Assembly: GCA_003439945.1 (NCBI GenBank)
Contig: QVRM01002491.1
Coordinates: 62,001 to 126,000, forward strand
Reading direction: 5' to 3'
Origin: Dermanyssus gallinae
Lineage: Eukaryota > Arthropoda > Arachnida > Mesostigmata > Dermanyssidae
DNA length: 64,000 nucleotides
Shown here: positions 37,535 through 49,466 of the stretch, in pieces
How positions within the stretch are numbered: the stretch's first letter is position 1
Layout: every line of letters begins with the position of its first letter
Translations under genes and position numbers: made by a program
The notes under the pieces: generated by a model
The model's input: the letters and a program-made list of their open reading frames with translations, nothing else
Told to the model about the DNA's origin: nothing
Database searches by the model: none

Positions 37535-37591
37535 GGGCAGATAACGGCAGATTCATCGGTGAGGTTGATGCCGAGATCTTTCTCAACGTAC
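37535..37591 (+). CDS. Possible 57-nt internal exon with GTAAGT donor
   Basis: A pyrimidine-containing acceptor (ggtctttcacacag) ends at about 37,534 and a consensus donor gtaagt starts at about 37,592. The frame between them encodes RADNGRFIGEVDAEIFLNVR, with mixed codons and no repeat bias. Entry would be mid-codon and exit in phase 0. A downstream stop closes the frame two codons past the donor. No family recognised from so short a piece. Confidence 0.27.
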
Positions 37592-37592
37592 G

Positions 37593-39085
37593 AGTAAGTT
37601 AAGACTCAATTGCCAAGGCCTGGCTGCGCCACAATGGTTAAAGACGTGGGTGTAGCTTTACGCAAATTCCCAGCTTATTCTCGAGTTTGTCGAATCAAAC
37701 CGACTCACTTTGGTCACAATAAAATGACTTTTCAGTAGACGGACGGACTATCCCTTTCCCTCAGCGGCTAAACCGCAACAATTGGACTATCAAACAACCG
37801 TCTCCACTAGAGCAACATTTTTAATGTTAGGCTAAATTTATTTTTGTGTACGTTGAGTCCAGATGACTGTTTATTTGGCGTTGCCCTTGTTGACAGTGTA
37901 GTTTACAGCTTCCGCGTATTGAAACGCGAGTCTCCTGTTTGTATAATAGCGCTAGGGACAGTCTCAGACAGTCGCGATCCATACCGGTACTCGGCATGGG
38001 CGCAGTACTAGTTTGCTGCAACCTTCTTAACTGGTTTTCCTCCGCAGGGTACGCTGCCGATGACAGGGCTCCGTAATTAGGTCACTAACAGCAGAGTGAC
38101 GGCCTAGCCAAAGACTGGAGACGATGCAGACGAGAAAGAGATGAGGAAGGTCAGCAACCATTATTGCATACTTCGTAGTTTTCTGATTTCACTCGCGCGT
38201 TGGGGATTTGTCGTCGCGCGCTCGATTGAGGAAATGACCTTGCTAAGCCTTGAGCACACAATACCGTCAAACATTTTGGGCATAGCACCTCCGAAGCTTC
38301 TGGGCCTTTTCATTGCATTTTCTCATCCTAAACCCAGGTCTAGCCGATAGACACGTAAATAGATCAATAGATAGACATAAGAACCGTTATGCAGCAGGGC
38401 GGGTTCAACCACTGGCATCAGAACCGTATTGTGTTACTATCTCTATGGCAGCATTATATGATGAGCATAGGTTTGGTCGCTAACAGTTTGGTAGCTCGGG
38501 ACGAGAACTCTCGAGCTCGGAACTTCACCGATTTTGCCAACCAAACGGTTTGGAACGGTACACGACGCCGAGATGATAGATAATAGCGTAGTGGCAATGA
38601 GTAGCCGGGCATGCTATTCAAACGCAGAAAGCAGCGAACGCTTCATGTTTTTTTTTTCTTCGCCTTCTCTCGTTTTTTCGTTTCCTTCTCTATCTGGTGA
38701 TCAACCAGCATGAGCTTTAACATAAATCTGTATCGTCTCTGTCTTCACTATCTTCGGCCTCACCGCCGCCACCATCACACCAAATCAACCATCATGATTT
38801 CAACAGCACACACGTTTGCGGCCAGCTGTCATGCTCGTGCATGGCAAATAGCAGCGGTAGAATAGACACCACAATCATAGCCTCAGTAAGCGTACAAATG
38901 GTGGTGGTCCTCATCGTCGTCGTCGTCGTTGTTGTTGTCGTCGTCGTCGTCGTCGTTGGTGCAGTAGAGCAAGGCCTACATTCAAATTCTGCTACCCTAT
39001 GAGCTCAGCAACGTTGTTGACAACGTAGTTGTTGCTGCCGTTACTGCTGCTGCTGCTGCCAACGTTGACAGTTGACAAATCAGAA
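37593..39085. other. Unique DNA then GTC/GTT repeats
   Basis: 37.6-38.6 kb is unique sequence with no motif-bearing frame. A (GTC)n/(GTT)n run lies at 38,910-38,960 and CTG repeats lie just before the next feature. Confidence 0.45.
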
Positions 39086-39314
39086 AAAGTCGGTCCTGTC
39101 GCCGCCTCCACTGCGATCTTCTCCTTCGGCATCGCTGATCCGCCAACGACGATCTGACAACGACGACATTGCTGATGGGGAAGAAAATCGTGGCCGATAT
39201 ACAGTGACACCGGACAACGGTCACGGCGACGTCACCAACAGCAGCAGCAACAACAACAACAACATCAACGGCAACAACAACAACAACAGCAACAACAATA
39301 GCATGTCGGCGTAA
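39086..39314 (+). CDS. Candidate terminal exon with Asn-rich C-terminus
   Basis: About 75 codons run to a TAA at 39,314. The first 50 are non-repetitive and of soluble, Ser/Pro/Arg/Asp-rich type (KKSVLSPPPLRSSPSASL, later DNDDIADGEENRGRYTVTP). The end is an Asn/Ser run from AAC repeats, as in many arthropod proteins. Possible acceptors are gttgacag or gacaaatcag just upstream; the latter gives phase 0. It could be a real C-terminus of a disordered protein. The weak acceptor and the open minus strand keep confidence modest. Confidence 0.3.
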
Positions 39315-39944
39315 ACGACGACGACGACGACAAAAACAACACCGACGTATCGTAGTCGTGCTTTAGCGTGCAACCGGGGTTCCTCTATTTTTGTCGTCAC
39401 GATGACGTTGATGGAAAAACGGCAAAACGCGTTCATCCCTCAATCATGTTCATCCTGGTCCATCTCGATGCGCAACGAGGGAAAAGTCGACAGGATTAAG
39501 GACGGAAGAGAGGTGGAACGTGGAGAAGAAGTACGGTGACACCCGCTGGTCCCAAGCGGGGGGAAGGGGAGGGATCCGCGGGCTGACCGATAGATAACGA
39601 TGGCAATGATGTCCGTACTAGCACGTGCACCGACTGACTGACTGTACGGTGGCCAAACAGCTCCGCATGAACGGATCAAACCCGAACGCCTCCGCCACTT
39701 TCGCGCGCGCTCACAGACGTTGGTTGGTGTTCTACTGTTCGTTCCTCTGGCCTGTTCTGTTTTGTCCCATCTCGTTGCGTCGTCCCCAATCGACAACGAC
39801 GACATAGATAGATGTGGCCGTCCAAGATTTGATTTATACACGCTCACATAGACACTTGGCTAAGTGAAATGGTCCTGCCAACCACAGCGATACCAACAAA
39901 GCACTCTATCTTGGATGTGTTAGAACGGTCCATAGTTTTCCTTC

Positions 39945-39980
<36 letters not shown>

Positions 39981-42589
39981 TATGATTTTTGTATTCAGCT
40001 AGTTTTAAATAGCTCTGAATCGATGGCCAGGTGAAGTTTGGCCTATCATAGAGCATCTTAGTTCTATGATATGAACTCAGTATCTAATTTATTCAGATTG
40101 AGCATCGAGATAGTGAGCAGAGCGTTAAAATGCCAGCCCACATCGCTACTATAAAACGCAGAAGCATTTAAACGGCGCCAACACGCTCAATATTGTCAGA
40201 TATCACGTTCGGTCAGAAGCTGAACAGAAATGCCCGGCAAAAACTGACCCGTAACGCCACGTCTATATATATATATATATATATATATATGCTACTTTGT
40301 ATCATCAGACAATAATATTTGTATATACTCTATGCAGGCAAAAAGTGAACGTCGTTAATAAGACGTCTGGCAATTACTGGAAATCGGTCTGGTTTCGGAC
40401 AATTGTTACCGGTAAAACATTAGACGTATGCGCTGCTGGGCCTAATTAATTAAAATTTTTATAGGAATAAGAAAACATATAGGAAACAAGGACTCCTTTT
40501 AGAATAATACGCCTGAGTAATAAATTTGATGGATTGATGATCGATTGTGTTGTTTGAAGCGCGTGCTACACTGCAAACGTTTAAATGTGTGCGTGTATTA
40601 TATGGGTTTCACCAGGATCATGAATTTACGACGAAAGCGTAGAAAATAACAAAATGATATACAAAAATAGAAGCTATTAAATAGTTAAACAAATAAGATT
40701 ATTTAGCATATACATTCTCATCAAAGAAGTTATCTCGTCATCTTTTGCGCACCTGCGGAGACTACAAGCACGCAGTAAGCCACTTATAAATGCAAACTAG
40801 TTAGGAACAGAAACCCTACCTTAACGGGTGCGTAGTGTTGATGAATTAATCTTTACAAATAAACGTGTATACAATAGATTATGTACATATCTGCCATTAC
40901 AAATATGCGGACATTTACCTTCACCAATCTAGGCTGGTACACAATTTGCAAACTGAGCAACAAAAGCTTGTTGATACAGTTGCGCCCCTTCTCTTAACCC
41001 CTGTCTCTCTTATATCCTACTTTTTGGTTTCCTTTTCTTTCACTTGCGTCGGCTTTTTTGAGTTTTTGAATTTGGATAGTATCCCGTTTGTTTATCTCTG
41101 AATTCCTGAACCAGTGGCCATTGCGGTGCAAAATCATACGGGCTACGACCACCACGTGCGTACTAACCGACCGGTTCTCGCGTGTTCGGGGTGCACTGCA
41201 ACCTCAATAGATGCACAACCCCTTCCCTACGCCGATCGCCTCCCAGTAGCGATTGAGTTAGACGACAGATTAGCCTACTGCGGCCTCATCACGAGCAACG
41301 AGGTAGCCACCGTGGCCTTCTTTCATTTTCTTCATGTTCGCAGCTTATTCGATTGTTCCACGGGATCTACGCGTTTTTAGGGATTCCTACGCTATCTTCT
41401 TCTGGTCGAGTTGGCATTCATCACCGCTATCGTCGTACGGTTGTTGTTGCTCTTGTTGTTGTTAAGCTTATTTCTGCTGCTGCTGCTGCTGCTGTTGTTG
41501 TTGTGTCAATCGTGTGTGAACTGGGTAAAACAAACATCGATGATGCTTACTAAATAAATGTCTTGGCTGCTGGCCTGCTGCATAATCCGATTCTGCAGAG
41601 TGGGTTACGACCGGCATTGCCGTTCCTTCCCTGTTAAACTGCAACAGCAACGACAACAATACAAATATCAACAACGACAAGAATCACGTCTGAGGGTAGT
41701 GTTTTGTCGTTGTAGCCGCCGTCGTCGGCTTAATTGGAATTTTCAGACCCGAGCTCGCTGACCGAGTTGCTAGAGGTACTGGTTGTTATTGGTCGGAACT
41801 TCGTCATTTTGTTGCTACATCTGACCCATGGTGGTTAACCATCTTGCGCTGACGCCAGTGTAGCTTGCAGCAGACTCTAGACAACTGGCGCTACTGCGGC
41901 CTGCTTGCGAGGACACCAGAAATGAAGCACACTAGAAATATAGAAGAAGAAGAAGGCGAACTATTGTATATACGAGTAGCAAGATAATGAGTGAAGCAGC
42001 ATTTTTTTTGGACGGGGCGAAAGCTTGAATACGAATCGTAGCAGCTCTCCGCAGTAGACAATGAATGATACGGATTTGCAGTGCTAATAGTGAATTACGT
42101 AGTAAGAGTAATTGCACAGTAGTTGGCGGGTTTTGTGTGACTTCTTGATCGACGATTGCTGGCCGACACGCAAATGGTGATGTGATCTCTACTACAAAAT
42201 CAATCAGCAGAGTGGTTCACCTAGACACATGCCGGCAAGCACGTGGTGGTGGTAGTCGGGCTCTACCAGCCATCGCGGGCCATGAACGATGACAAATTAT
42301 GTGGTGTTAAATGCTCTGCTTGCGCAATTTACGCCAATTTAGCATTTTAGATATAAAATGTATATAGATATATATTTAGACATAGAACGAAATGAAGCAC
42401 AGTTTTAATAGAAGCCTAGGCTTCACGAATTTAACGTTTGTCGTATATCTGTTATATATATATATAAATATAATGCTTAAAAAACGCACGAAACAACACT
42501 GTGGGTATAATTAAAGTCTTTATACAAAAGCAATTATCAGAGGCCTGAGCACAACTATCCCATTGTTTACGAGTCGAAAGATTCCCCGT
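39315..42589. other. Mixed DNA, no gene seen
   Basis: (TA)n occurs at 39,947-39,976 and 40,264-40,290, with GTT/CTG repeats at 41,450-41,505. Between 40.3 and 41.4 kb the sequence is unique without recognisable motifs. GAAGAA and short TA tracts lie at 41.9-42.5 kb. Confidence 0.45.
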
Positions 42590-43460
42590 TCCTATACATC
42601 CTGCGGCTATGACGACAGTCAGGCCTCCACGGTGTACGCCAGTTTGTCGTTCGTGTCGAAGCGTCCCCCTCTTTGAAATGTTTTAGCGGACTAAACTGAT
42701 AGACGTAGCAAGGCAATACTTCTGGGCTGTAGGGCGAATGCTCAAGCTGCTTCCACTTAAGCTTGGCCAGTACGATGTGTGGGAGCCTGGAGACGTATGG
42801 GCGTTATCGTAATCGCAGAATCACTCCCTCCGTAAGAAGCTCAGGCCGTTTGCTCTTGAGTAGCGTGGGCTATAGAATGCCTCACAGCGCACGCCACGGT
42901 TAGTGTTCTTTGCGTGCTCGAGGAATTTGATGAGTATTCGACCTCGGACATCAAAAAAGAGGGTGAGCATCACCTGCTGCGGGTACAGCTTTGATTCTTT
43001 TTAGGGAGAGGTGACGACAAATGCTTCCATCACATGCCGTCCCGCTTTGTCTCTGGCTCGAAGTGATGGCACCGATCCGCTCAAAGAAGCAAGTCTTCAT
43101 GAAATCGGAACAGATGCCCCAGTGCTAGCCTCCTACGTATTTTCTTTTGCGGTTTGCTGAGGTCCTTCGGAACTCACTCTGCACGCACCTTTCTGTAACC
43201 CTGCCAGTCTGCCGTGCACAACTGTCCACAGTGTTCCAACACTGGCCCCCATCATCACTGGCAAAATTCGCATTGTGACACGCCGATTACTTCTCAGACC
43301 AGATCACTCTGTCGATGAGTTCGGCCATAATTACTGTGTTTGTCAGGTCTGGTCTTGGGTCATCACTCAAACATTCCCGGCCTACACGAAAACAGTTACT
43401 TCACTTTCTCACTAACTTGTACGGCCACAACTGCGTGCGTCTCTCCTCCGTCATGCGTAC
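42590..43460 (-). pseudogene. Heavily decayed mariner transposase
   Basis: No open frame survives, but reading the minus strand across several frames recovers a mariner transposase in order. RECLSDDPRP and AELIDRV (about 43,303-43,385) come from the N-terminal domain. CHHFEPETKRDGM (about 43,030-43,070) is the region after the first catalytic Asp. VMLTLFFDVRG (about 42,943-42,975) follows, then YDNAHTS at the second Asp, VLAKLKWKQLEHSPYSP (about 42,725-42,790) and FSPLKHFKEG. The block GDETWV with the first Asp is deleted, the third Asp is lost (YSPEVLPCY), and there are many stops and frameshifts. It is far older than the mariner at 28 kb and of a different lineage. I did not find its terminal repeats. 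Confidence 0.8.
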
Positions 43461-45749
43461 AATTACGCCGCACACTTCGTTCCCATCCCTACATGTCTCA
43501 CGACGTTATCCCAAAGCGGCATACTTGCATTTCAACCGGTTCAGTTGCTACGACTTTTTATACCTTTTTATTTGAACGGTCATTATATATATATATAAAA
43601 ATGAAGTTTTTATCATGTGATGTATGTAATTATAAATGTACACAGTTCTAAACACCAGGAAATCGCGCTCGTGAACCATTGTTGACTATGGTTCAAGATG
43701 ACAGGAAAAAAACAAATTGTTATTCTTGTGTTATGAGCTTGACCTTGGCTGAAACAGCAATATCACAACGACCACGGGAAGGCGACGACAGGAAGGGATG
43801 GAAGAAGCATGAGCGGCTGCTGTGAGTGAGAGATTCTCAGCAGTGTTGTAATGCAACCGCGTTAACGCCACGACGACAGGGACTCCGACAACGTGGAGTG
43901 TGCTGCTCATCACATCAACTCATTATAGCCCTCTCATGTGCGACAACACTTGTTGTTGTTGTTGTTGTTGTTGAATATTAGTTTCCGACTTTTATTCATT
44001 TAGTACTGTTACTTTGTATATTACTGGTAGTGATGATGTTGCTGTGGCGTCGGCTGCTGTTGCTACTAGAGCTACGCGTGTCATTACAATAGTAACGGCA
44101 TATAATATTCTAATTATCATGCTAATCACAGTGTGAGAAAGTTGTGCTCGGGCTGTGGCGTCGACACGAACCGGCTTCGTTGGTCCTTGAGCCGTTGAGA
44201 CGAGCTATTGCACTATTCATGCTCGACAGCCGCAACGGCAGACGCGGTAGCAGCAGCAGCAGCAGCAGCGTAACCATAATGATGAACGTAATGATGAAGA
44301 CAAGGAAGACATTGATGGTGACGGGTGACTGACTTACTAACGGGCTGTTTGTCAGCGTCGACGTGGTCGAATATCGCCGCATTTCCGTGAAACTTCATTA
44401 TAGCGTTGAGACTGTTACGCTTGCTACGGGTGTTAGTTAGTTACATATCGTTCGTAAATTAGTTAGTTAGATAGGACGGTGGCCACACCGGTGGTGGCCA
44501 TCTACCTACTGCAGCCGAAAGTGCACCGGCATCTCAACGGCTCAACATCTCAATGCCTCTGATTAGTACGTCCAAGAGAACCATCCACACACCCAGACCG
44601 ACGACCCACTAGTAAATATGGCAATTAGAAGTACTCAATAGACCCATATGCCGATATACTGACGGTCCGGCAGATAGACCAACAGGCCGCTCGGCGGAAG
44701 GACGGTCTTCTAACCAATAACAGAGAGAAATCTCAAAAATGTATACACAGACATGGTACCCATACGATACGGTCGCTGGCTATAACACTCGATGTGTGAT
44801 GACTCTCTATAGCAACCCCTCAATCTCTTTCCTGGCCGCTCTCTCTCTCTTTCTCTTTCTCGATTTTGTATGGCAATTCTCTGTGGCTCTTTTGCGAGCT
44901 CACTCGATTTCTACTTGCTCTCTGTCCCTCTCTCCCTCTCTTTTCGATTTCATCAATATCATTTGCTTTCTCTTGGAAACAGCAACAGCAGCTGGGCGGA
45001 CCAGTAAACGTCATTGGCACGGCCAACTTACAGAACGAACTAAATCTGGCCTTTTCGAGCGAAGCAAGCCAACAGCCGGTGTTGCTGCTGCTGCGGGTGC
45101 GTGTGAAGCGTTCAAGCGTGGGTTAAATTTACACTAGGCAGCGAGAGGAATTGAGGCGAAGCGTACGGGAGGAAGGGCAAATGTGAAAAACCGTGCGAGA
45201 GACGGCAAGAGAGAAACATGTGTTTCGTTGTCCTTTTCGACTTCCGTATGCGTGGATGCTTCATGGAGGCGGCCTTACGCAAGGTCTCCCGACGCCTTTC
45301 CATTACTCTTTTACCTGAAAGTTGGCATGTGCTTACTTACGTACAACGTCTAAACGTAAATGAAGTATATTGCGGAATGAATGTATGCAGTTTAAGTGTA
45401 CGCATGTTTATACTTGAATATGCCGAAAATGTCTGCTTCTGGACTGATGTTGATATATATACTCTCGCTAGTAATAATCTCTCTAATAGAAGTTGAACTG
45501 CATATACGCATCTAGTAGTTATAAAATTGTGTGAAATTTCAGCAGAGATTAAGTTGCCATTAGAACGCACATCTGGTTGACCTTTGGCAGGCTAGAGGCA
45601 GGATCTAATGGTCTATCTTAGCTCAACTTCCCTGTCATTGACTAAACTTGATATATATAGATATATATGTTAGAGTCACGGATGACTTCCCTTCGACAGG
45701 TAGTCTCAATATCTGTGGATTCCATATTTGGAAATATGCAAATATATAC

Positions 45750-45808
<59 letters not shown>

Positions 45809-46354
45809 TACTTAGGGTGACAGAATAACAATTACACAGTTGGCTGAACTTGCCTAATCATAGAAACTCGTCAGTCAGCTTGAGTTGCTGGCAGCCAAGC
45901 GACTACGTGTAACCATCGCCAATTGCCCTGGCTGGCACGGTGCCCACCCGTTTTAAATGCCGCCGTTTCTTTCACTACAACTACGCCAAGCATTGCATTC
46001 TTTCGTTTTGACTAGTCTTTTTAGTTTAAGTACATCGTTTAATCTGTTTTACCAGTTTTCAAATAATCTGATGTTGCAATGAGTTCTGTACTTATCTTGT
46101 ATATATGATATTATTATAAGTTGTGTTTTCCTTTTATTCTCGTTGGCGCGCAGGAGCTTTTCGCTCAATTCGACGTGCCATGCACCTTGACGAAACAGAG
46201 AAAAAAACGTGTATATTTATTTATGTTCTGCAACAAAAAGCGACATAGCTCCTATTAGACAGTAACTGAGTCTCTTATATTGCCGAATAATTCGTATATA
46301 TTCACATAGGACGGAAAAAATTTACTAGCGTATGCATATCTAATTTGAACGTTT
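43461..46354. other. Mixed DNA, no gene seen
   Basis: GTT repeats lie at 43,951-43,973, a CAG run at 44,250-44,270, short TTAG repeats near 44,430-44,470, CT-rich stretches at 44,840-44,945 and a long (TA)n at 45,756-45,803. Open frames up to 132 codons (44,739-45,137) lack motifs. Confidence 0.45.
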
Positions 46355-46738
46355 TTGTATAATACTATATTGCACATATATACCTTTAGAAATTCTACTT
46401 ATATACACCTCGTGATGTATATACCCGAATATAACGAAACTATAATTCAGCTATGTGACATAAATAATGAAAAAGAAATGCGCATGAGCATTGACGAAAG
46501 TTTGTATAGTGAAATTTATAGGCATCTGCAGATATCAACAGTCAGTATTGTCACTGGTAGCGATGGGAATGTGGATGTGACTGTCATAGTAGCGTATGAG
46601 GAACAAAGGGGCCAGCTGACTAATGGTCATCTCGGTGAGAAGACGATAATATCAACCAAGCAGTATAAGCGTGACAAATTTGATCAGAATCGATGCAACC
46701 GTTTTCAAGATATAAGCAAGAAAGTCGAAATAAATTAG
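46355..46738 (+). CDS. AT-rich 127-codon open frame, unknown
   Basis: This is the longest non-repetitive frame in an AT-rich region. The middle part (about residues 40-110) has a protein-like mix, for example YSEIYRHLQISTVSIVTG followed by SDGNVDVTVIVAYEEQRG, ending with a Lys/Arg/Asn-rich tail. There is no good start context (multiple upstream AT-rich codons) and no clear splice site. It resembles no family I know. It could be a decayed piece of a transposon or a chance frame. Confidence 0.2.
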   Translation: MYNTILHIYTFRNSTYIHLVMYIPEYNETIIQLCDINNEKEMRMSIDESLYSEIYRHLQISTVSIVTGSDGNVDVTVIVAYEEQRGQLTNGHLGEKTIISTKQYKRDKFDQNRCNRFQDISKKVEIN

Positions 46739-48064
46739 AACAATTGTCATTTTTTTTAAATACCTTGATTTTCTCAGCCGAAAAACAAAAAGCTTTGTAA
46801 TATACCTGATGTGTATCTATCTGCCAAGTTTGGTCAGAATAAAAAAATATCTGTTTTGCCCAGGGCCTTACGAACCCGAAAATTACAGTGGGGCTCGATG
46901 TAAGCGTAACTTTGGGATATATATATATCGAAGAAAAATAGCGTTTCAAATCGTACTTCATGTTCAATTCAGTATTGTAAAATTGAGGTTGTCATTTGCC
47001 ATGTAACTTCATGCATGTTTCACGTGCTTGTTACGTAACGTCATGCAATTTGTCGCATACACAAGGCCGAACTAACGAGCCCAGTTAAGCATGCATTTGT
47101 AAATGGCGCTTCCTTACATGACAGCATCGCTCGCTTTAACCAAGATCACGGCAATGGATTTTTGTCTGGCAAAGGAAATATAAGTAAAAACTAAAAAAAG
47201 ACAGCGGTCTTCTAAAAATCCAAATAGTCCAGCGTAGTTTAAGCGCAGAAAAGAACGTGTTTTTGTGTTAAAAAACGCGGCTCTTACCTATAAGTATTTA
47301 TTCACACGATGTGCAGATTTTGTTGGCAAAATGCAGAGAGTAAGGCTCCTAAGCCGCATCTGTTCCTTGCCTTCGCTGATTTTGTATCCATGCTTAACTG
47401 AGCTTTCAAGTGCACTTCAAGGTCGCGAGGAAGGGATTACCCATCCGCTTTCTTGAACTGACATACGCCATATTTCAGTATAATTTGGCTAGATCTGATC
47501 AAAGAGTAGCAGAACTGTACTCGTTTGCACAAACAACATGTGGCCCCCAGAGAGACAATATAGGCTCTATAGTTCTCGTTTAACATTGGGTCGCCTCTCA
47601 CGCAAGATTTCTGGAGAAAAAATCGTTCATTCTTGTGGTGTACGGAAGAAACTGCTTTAAAGTTTAGCGGACTCTTGCTTATATAGAATGCCATATAGCC
47701 GACTGGGAAATGCACTTTCGTGGAGCTCGTCATGTCAACCATAATGACGAGCTCCGACGGTATTCGTCCCCCCCCTGTAAAATAGGTCAATAGCTTTCAT
47801 AAAAAAAAAAACATATATATACTCTACTTTTATTATAATTTAGAAAAATATATATAATAGCTTTCATTATGTCAGGCAAGAATTACAGTCTTTAAGGCAT
47901 ACATGTCAAATATATTTAGTTAGTATAAATCAAACTTAAATATGTAGAATCGCTTCATAGGAATGTGTTGTGTCATAATCGACCAACGGGACAAAACGCC
48001 ATATTTTCCATCTCGTTTTGTCGATAACATAAAATACAGATCTGCATATATATATATATAAAAA

Positions 48065-48137
<73 letters not shown>

Positions 48138-48225
48138 TGTTATGCAATAAATACATATAAGTGAATTATCGTTGGTAATGTCCGCATCAATTTTGCGCCT
48201 TTCAACCGACCGCATCCTACATGCG
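46739..48225. other. AT-rich DNA with hairpin and TA/A tracts
   Basis: A perfect 12-bp stem (ggagctcgtcat 47,722-47,733 with its complement at 47,744-47,755; loop 10) stands out. A run of TA, then about 22 A, then TA again covers 48,048-48,137. A minus frame of 117 codons at 47,437-47,790 has no motif. Confidence 0.5.
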
Positions 48226-48795
48226 TTATGTAACGCGGAACCGGATTAAGTGGCGCGGACTTTCGCGTCCGGCGTCCGCAATGCCGCGTAGAAGCCATGC
48301 ACAGCCTATCTACGCATTCGCTCTCATTTGGCAGCGGTCTACGCCACGTTGGGTTAATATAAGAATGTTAGTAGCACCGGTCGCAATAGTAGAATCTGTA
48401 CTGGCAGGACTAGGGCAGGACAGTTATCTAACTAGCATATAATAGCCATACGTTGTCCGCTAGATTGTGTGCGTGTGTGTGTCATTGCCTTGCTCGTGAC
48501 AATCCAGGTGGTGCTACGTCCGTGTGTTATGTAACGCGGATCCGCACTAAATGGCGCGGACTTTCGCGTCCAACGTCCGCAATGCCGCTAGCAAGCCAAG
48601 CACAGCCTGTCTATGCATTCGCTCTCATTTGGCAGCCCTACGCCTACCCTTCATAGGATTGATATAAGAAAAAAGCAGGACATTCATCTACCAAACATTT
48701 GTCATAGACTACTAGTATTTAATTATAATAATAGGTTATCTGCTAACTTGCGCAGTTTTTCCCTTGGCTCGTGATAAAGCAGTCAGTGATATATA
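48226..48795. repeat. Diverged tandem duplication, about 301-bp unit, two copies
   Basis: Copy one starts near 48,226 and copy two near 48,527. The first 120 bp are most alike: taacgcgga, ggcgcggactttcgcgtcc, gtccgcaatgccgc and cattcgctctcatttggcag are shared. Weaker matches (atataagaa, aggaca, gctcgtga) continue through the whole unit. The conserved part is GC- and CpG-rich in an AT-rich setting. No coding frame is shared. Confidence 0.85.
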
Positions 48796-48801
48796 TATAT
48801 A

Positions 48802-48886
48802 TATATATGGCCCACCCTTCACGAGATGGAGTAATATTTCCCGTGCACACGTTCCCAGGAGACAATTACCGCTCCACTTACATTCT

Positions 48887-48967
<81 letters not shown>

Positions 48968-49130
48968 AGCTTGCGTTGATGTATAAATATATATTTTTTG
49001 TACCAAAAAATTATAATAAGAATAATTATACATACATATATACATCTTCAGTGTATGCGTATAGGCTGGTACGCACAACGGAAGCTCACAATCGCCCGTT
49101 GTTAAGATGAAAAAAAGTATGCGTGAGTTG

Positions 49131-49171
<41 letters not shown>

Positions 49172-49259
49172 GCCCACCCTTCACGAGATGGAGTAATATT
49201 CTCCGTGCACACATTCCCAGCATACAAATGTCGCACCACTTACATTATTAAAAAAATAG

Positions 49260-49293
<34 letters not shown>

Positions 49294-49466
49294 GGAGCTT
49301 GCGTTGACGTATGAATATGTATTTTTTGTACCAAAAAGCTCTAATAAGAATAATAATTATACATACATACATATACATATATACACGTCCCGTGTACGCG
49401 TATATGCTGGTACACACAACGGAAGCTCACAATCGCCCGTTGTTAAGATGATAGGCTAAGTTGTTG
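48802..49466. repeat. Second tandem duplication, about 362-bp unit, two copies
   Basis: Copy one is 48,802-49,133 and copy two 49,166-49,466. Both begin with gcccacccttcacgagatgg, contain tatggagcttgcgttga and ttttttgtaccaaaaa, and end with ggaagctcacaatcgcccgt tgttaagatga. Most of the length difference is in the internal (TA)n: 75 bp (48,891-48,965) in copy one, but only about 20 bp in copy two. Confidence 0.9.
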
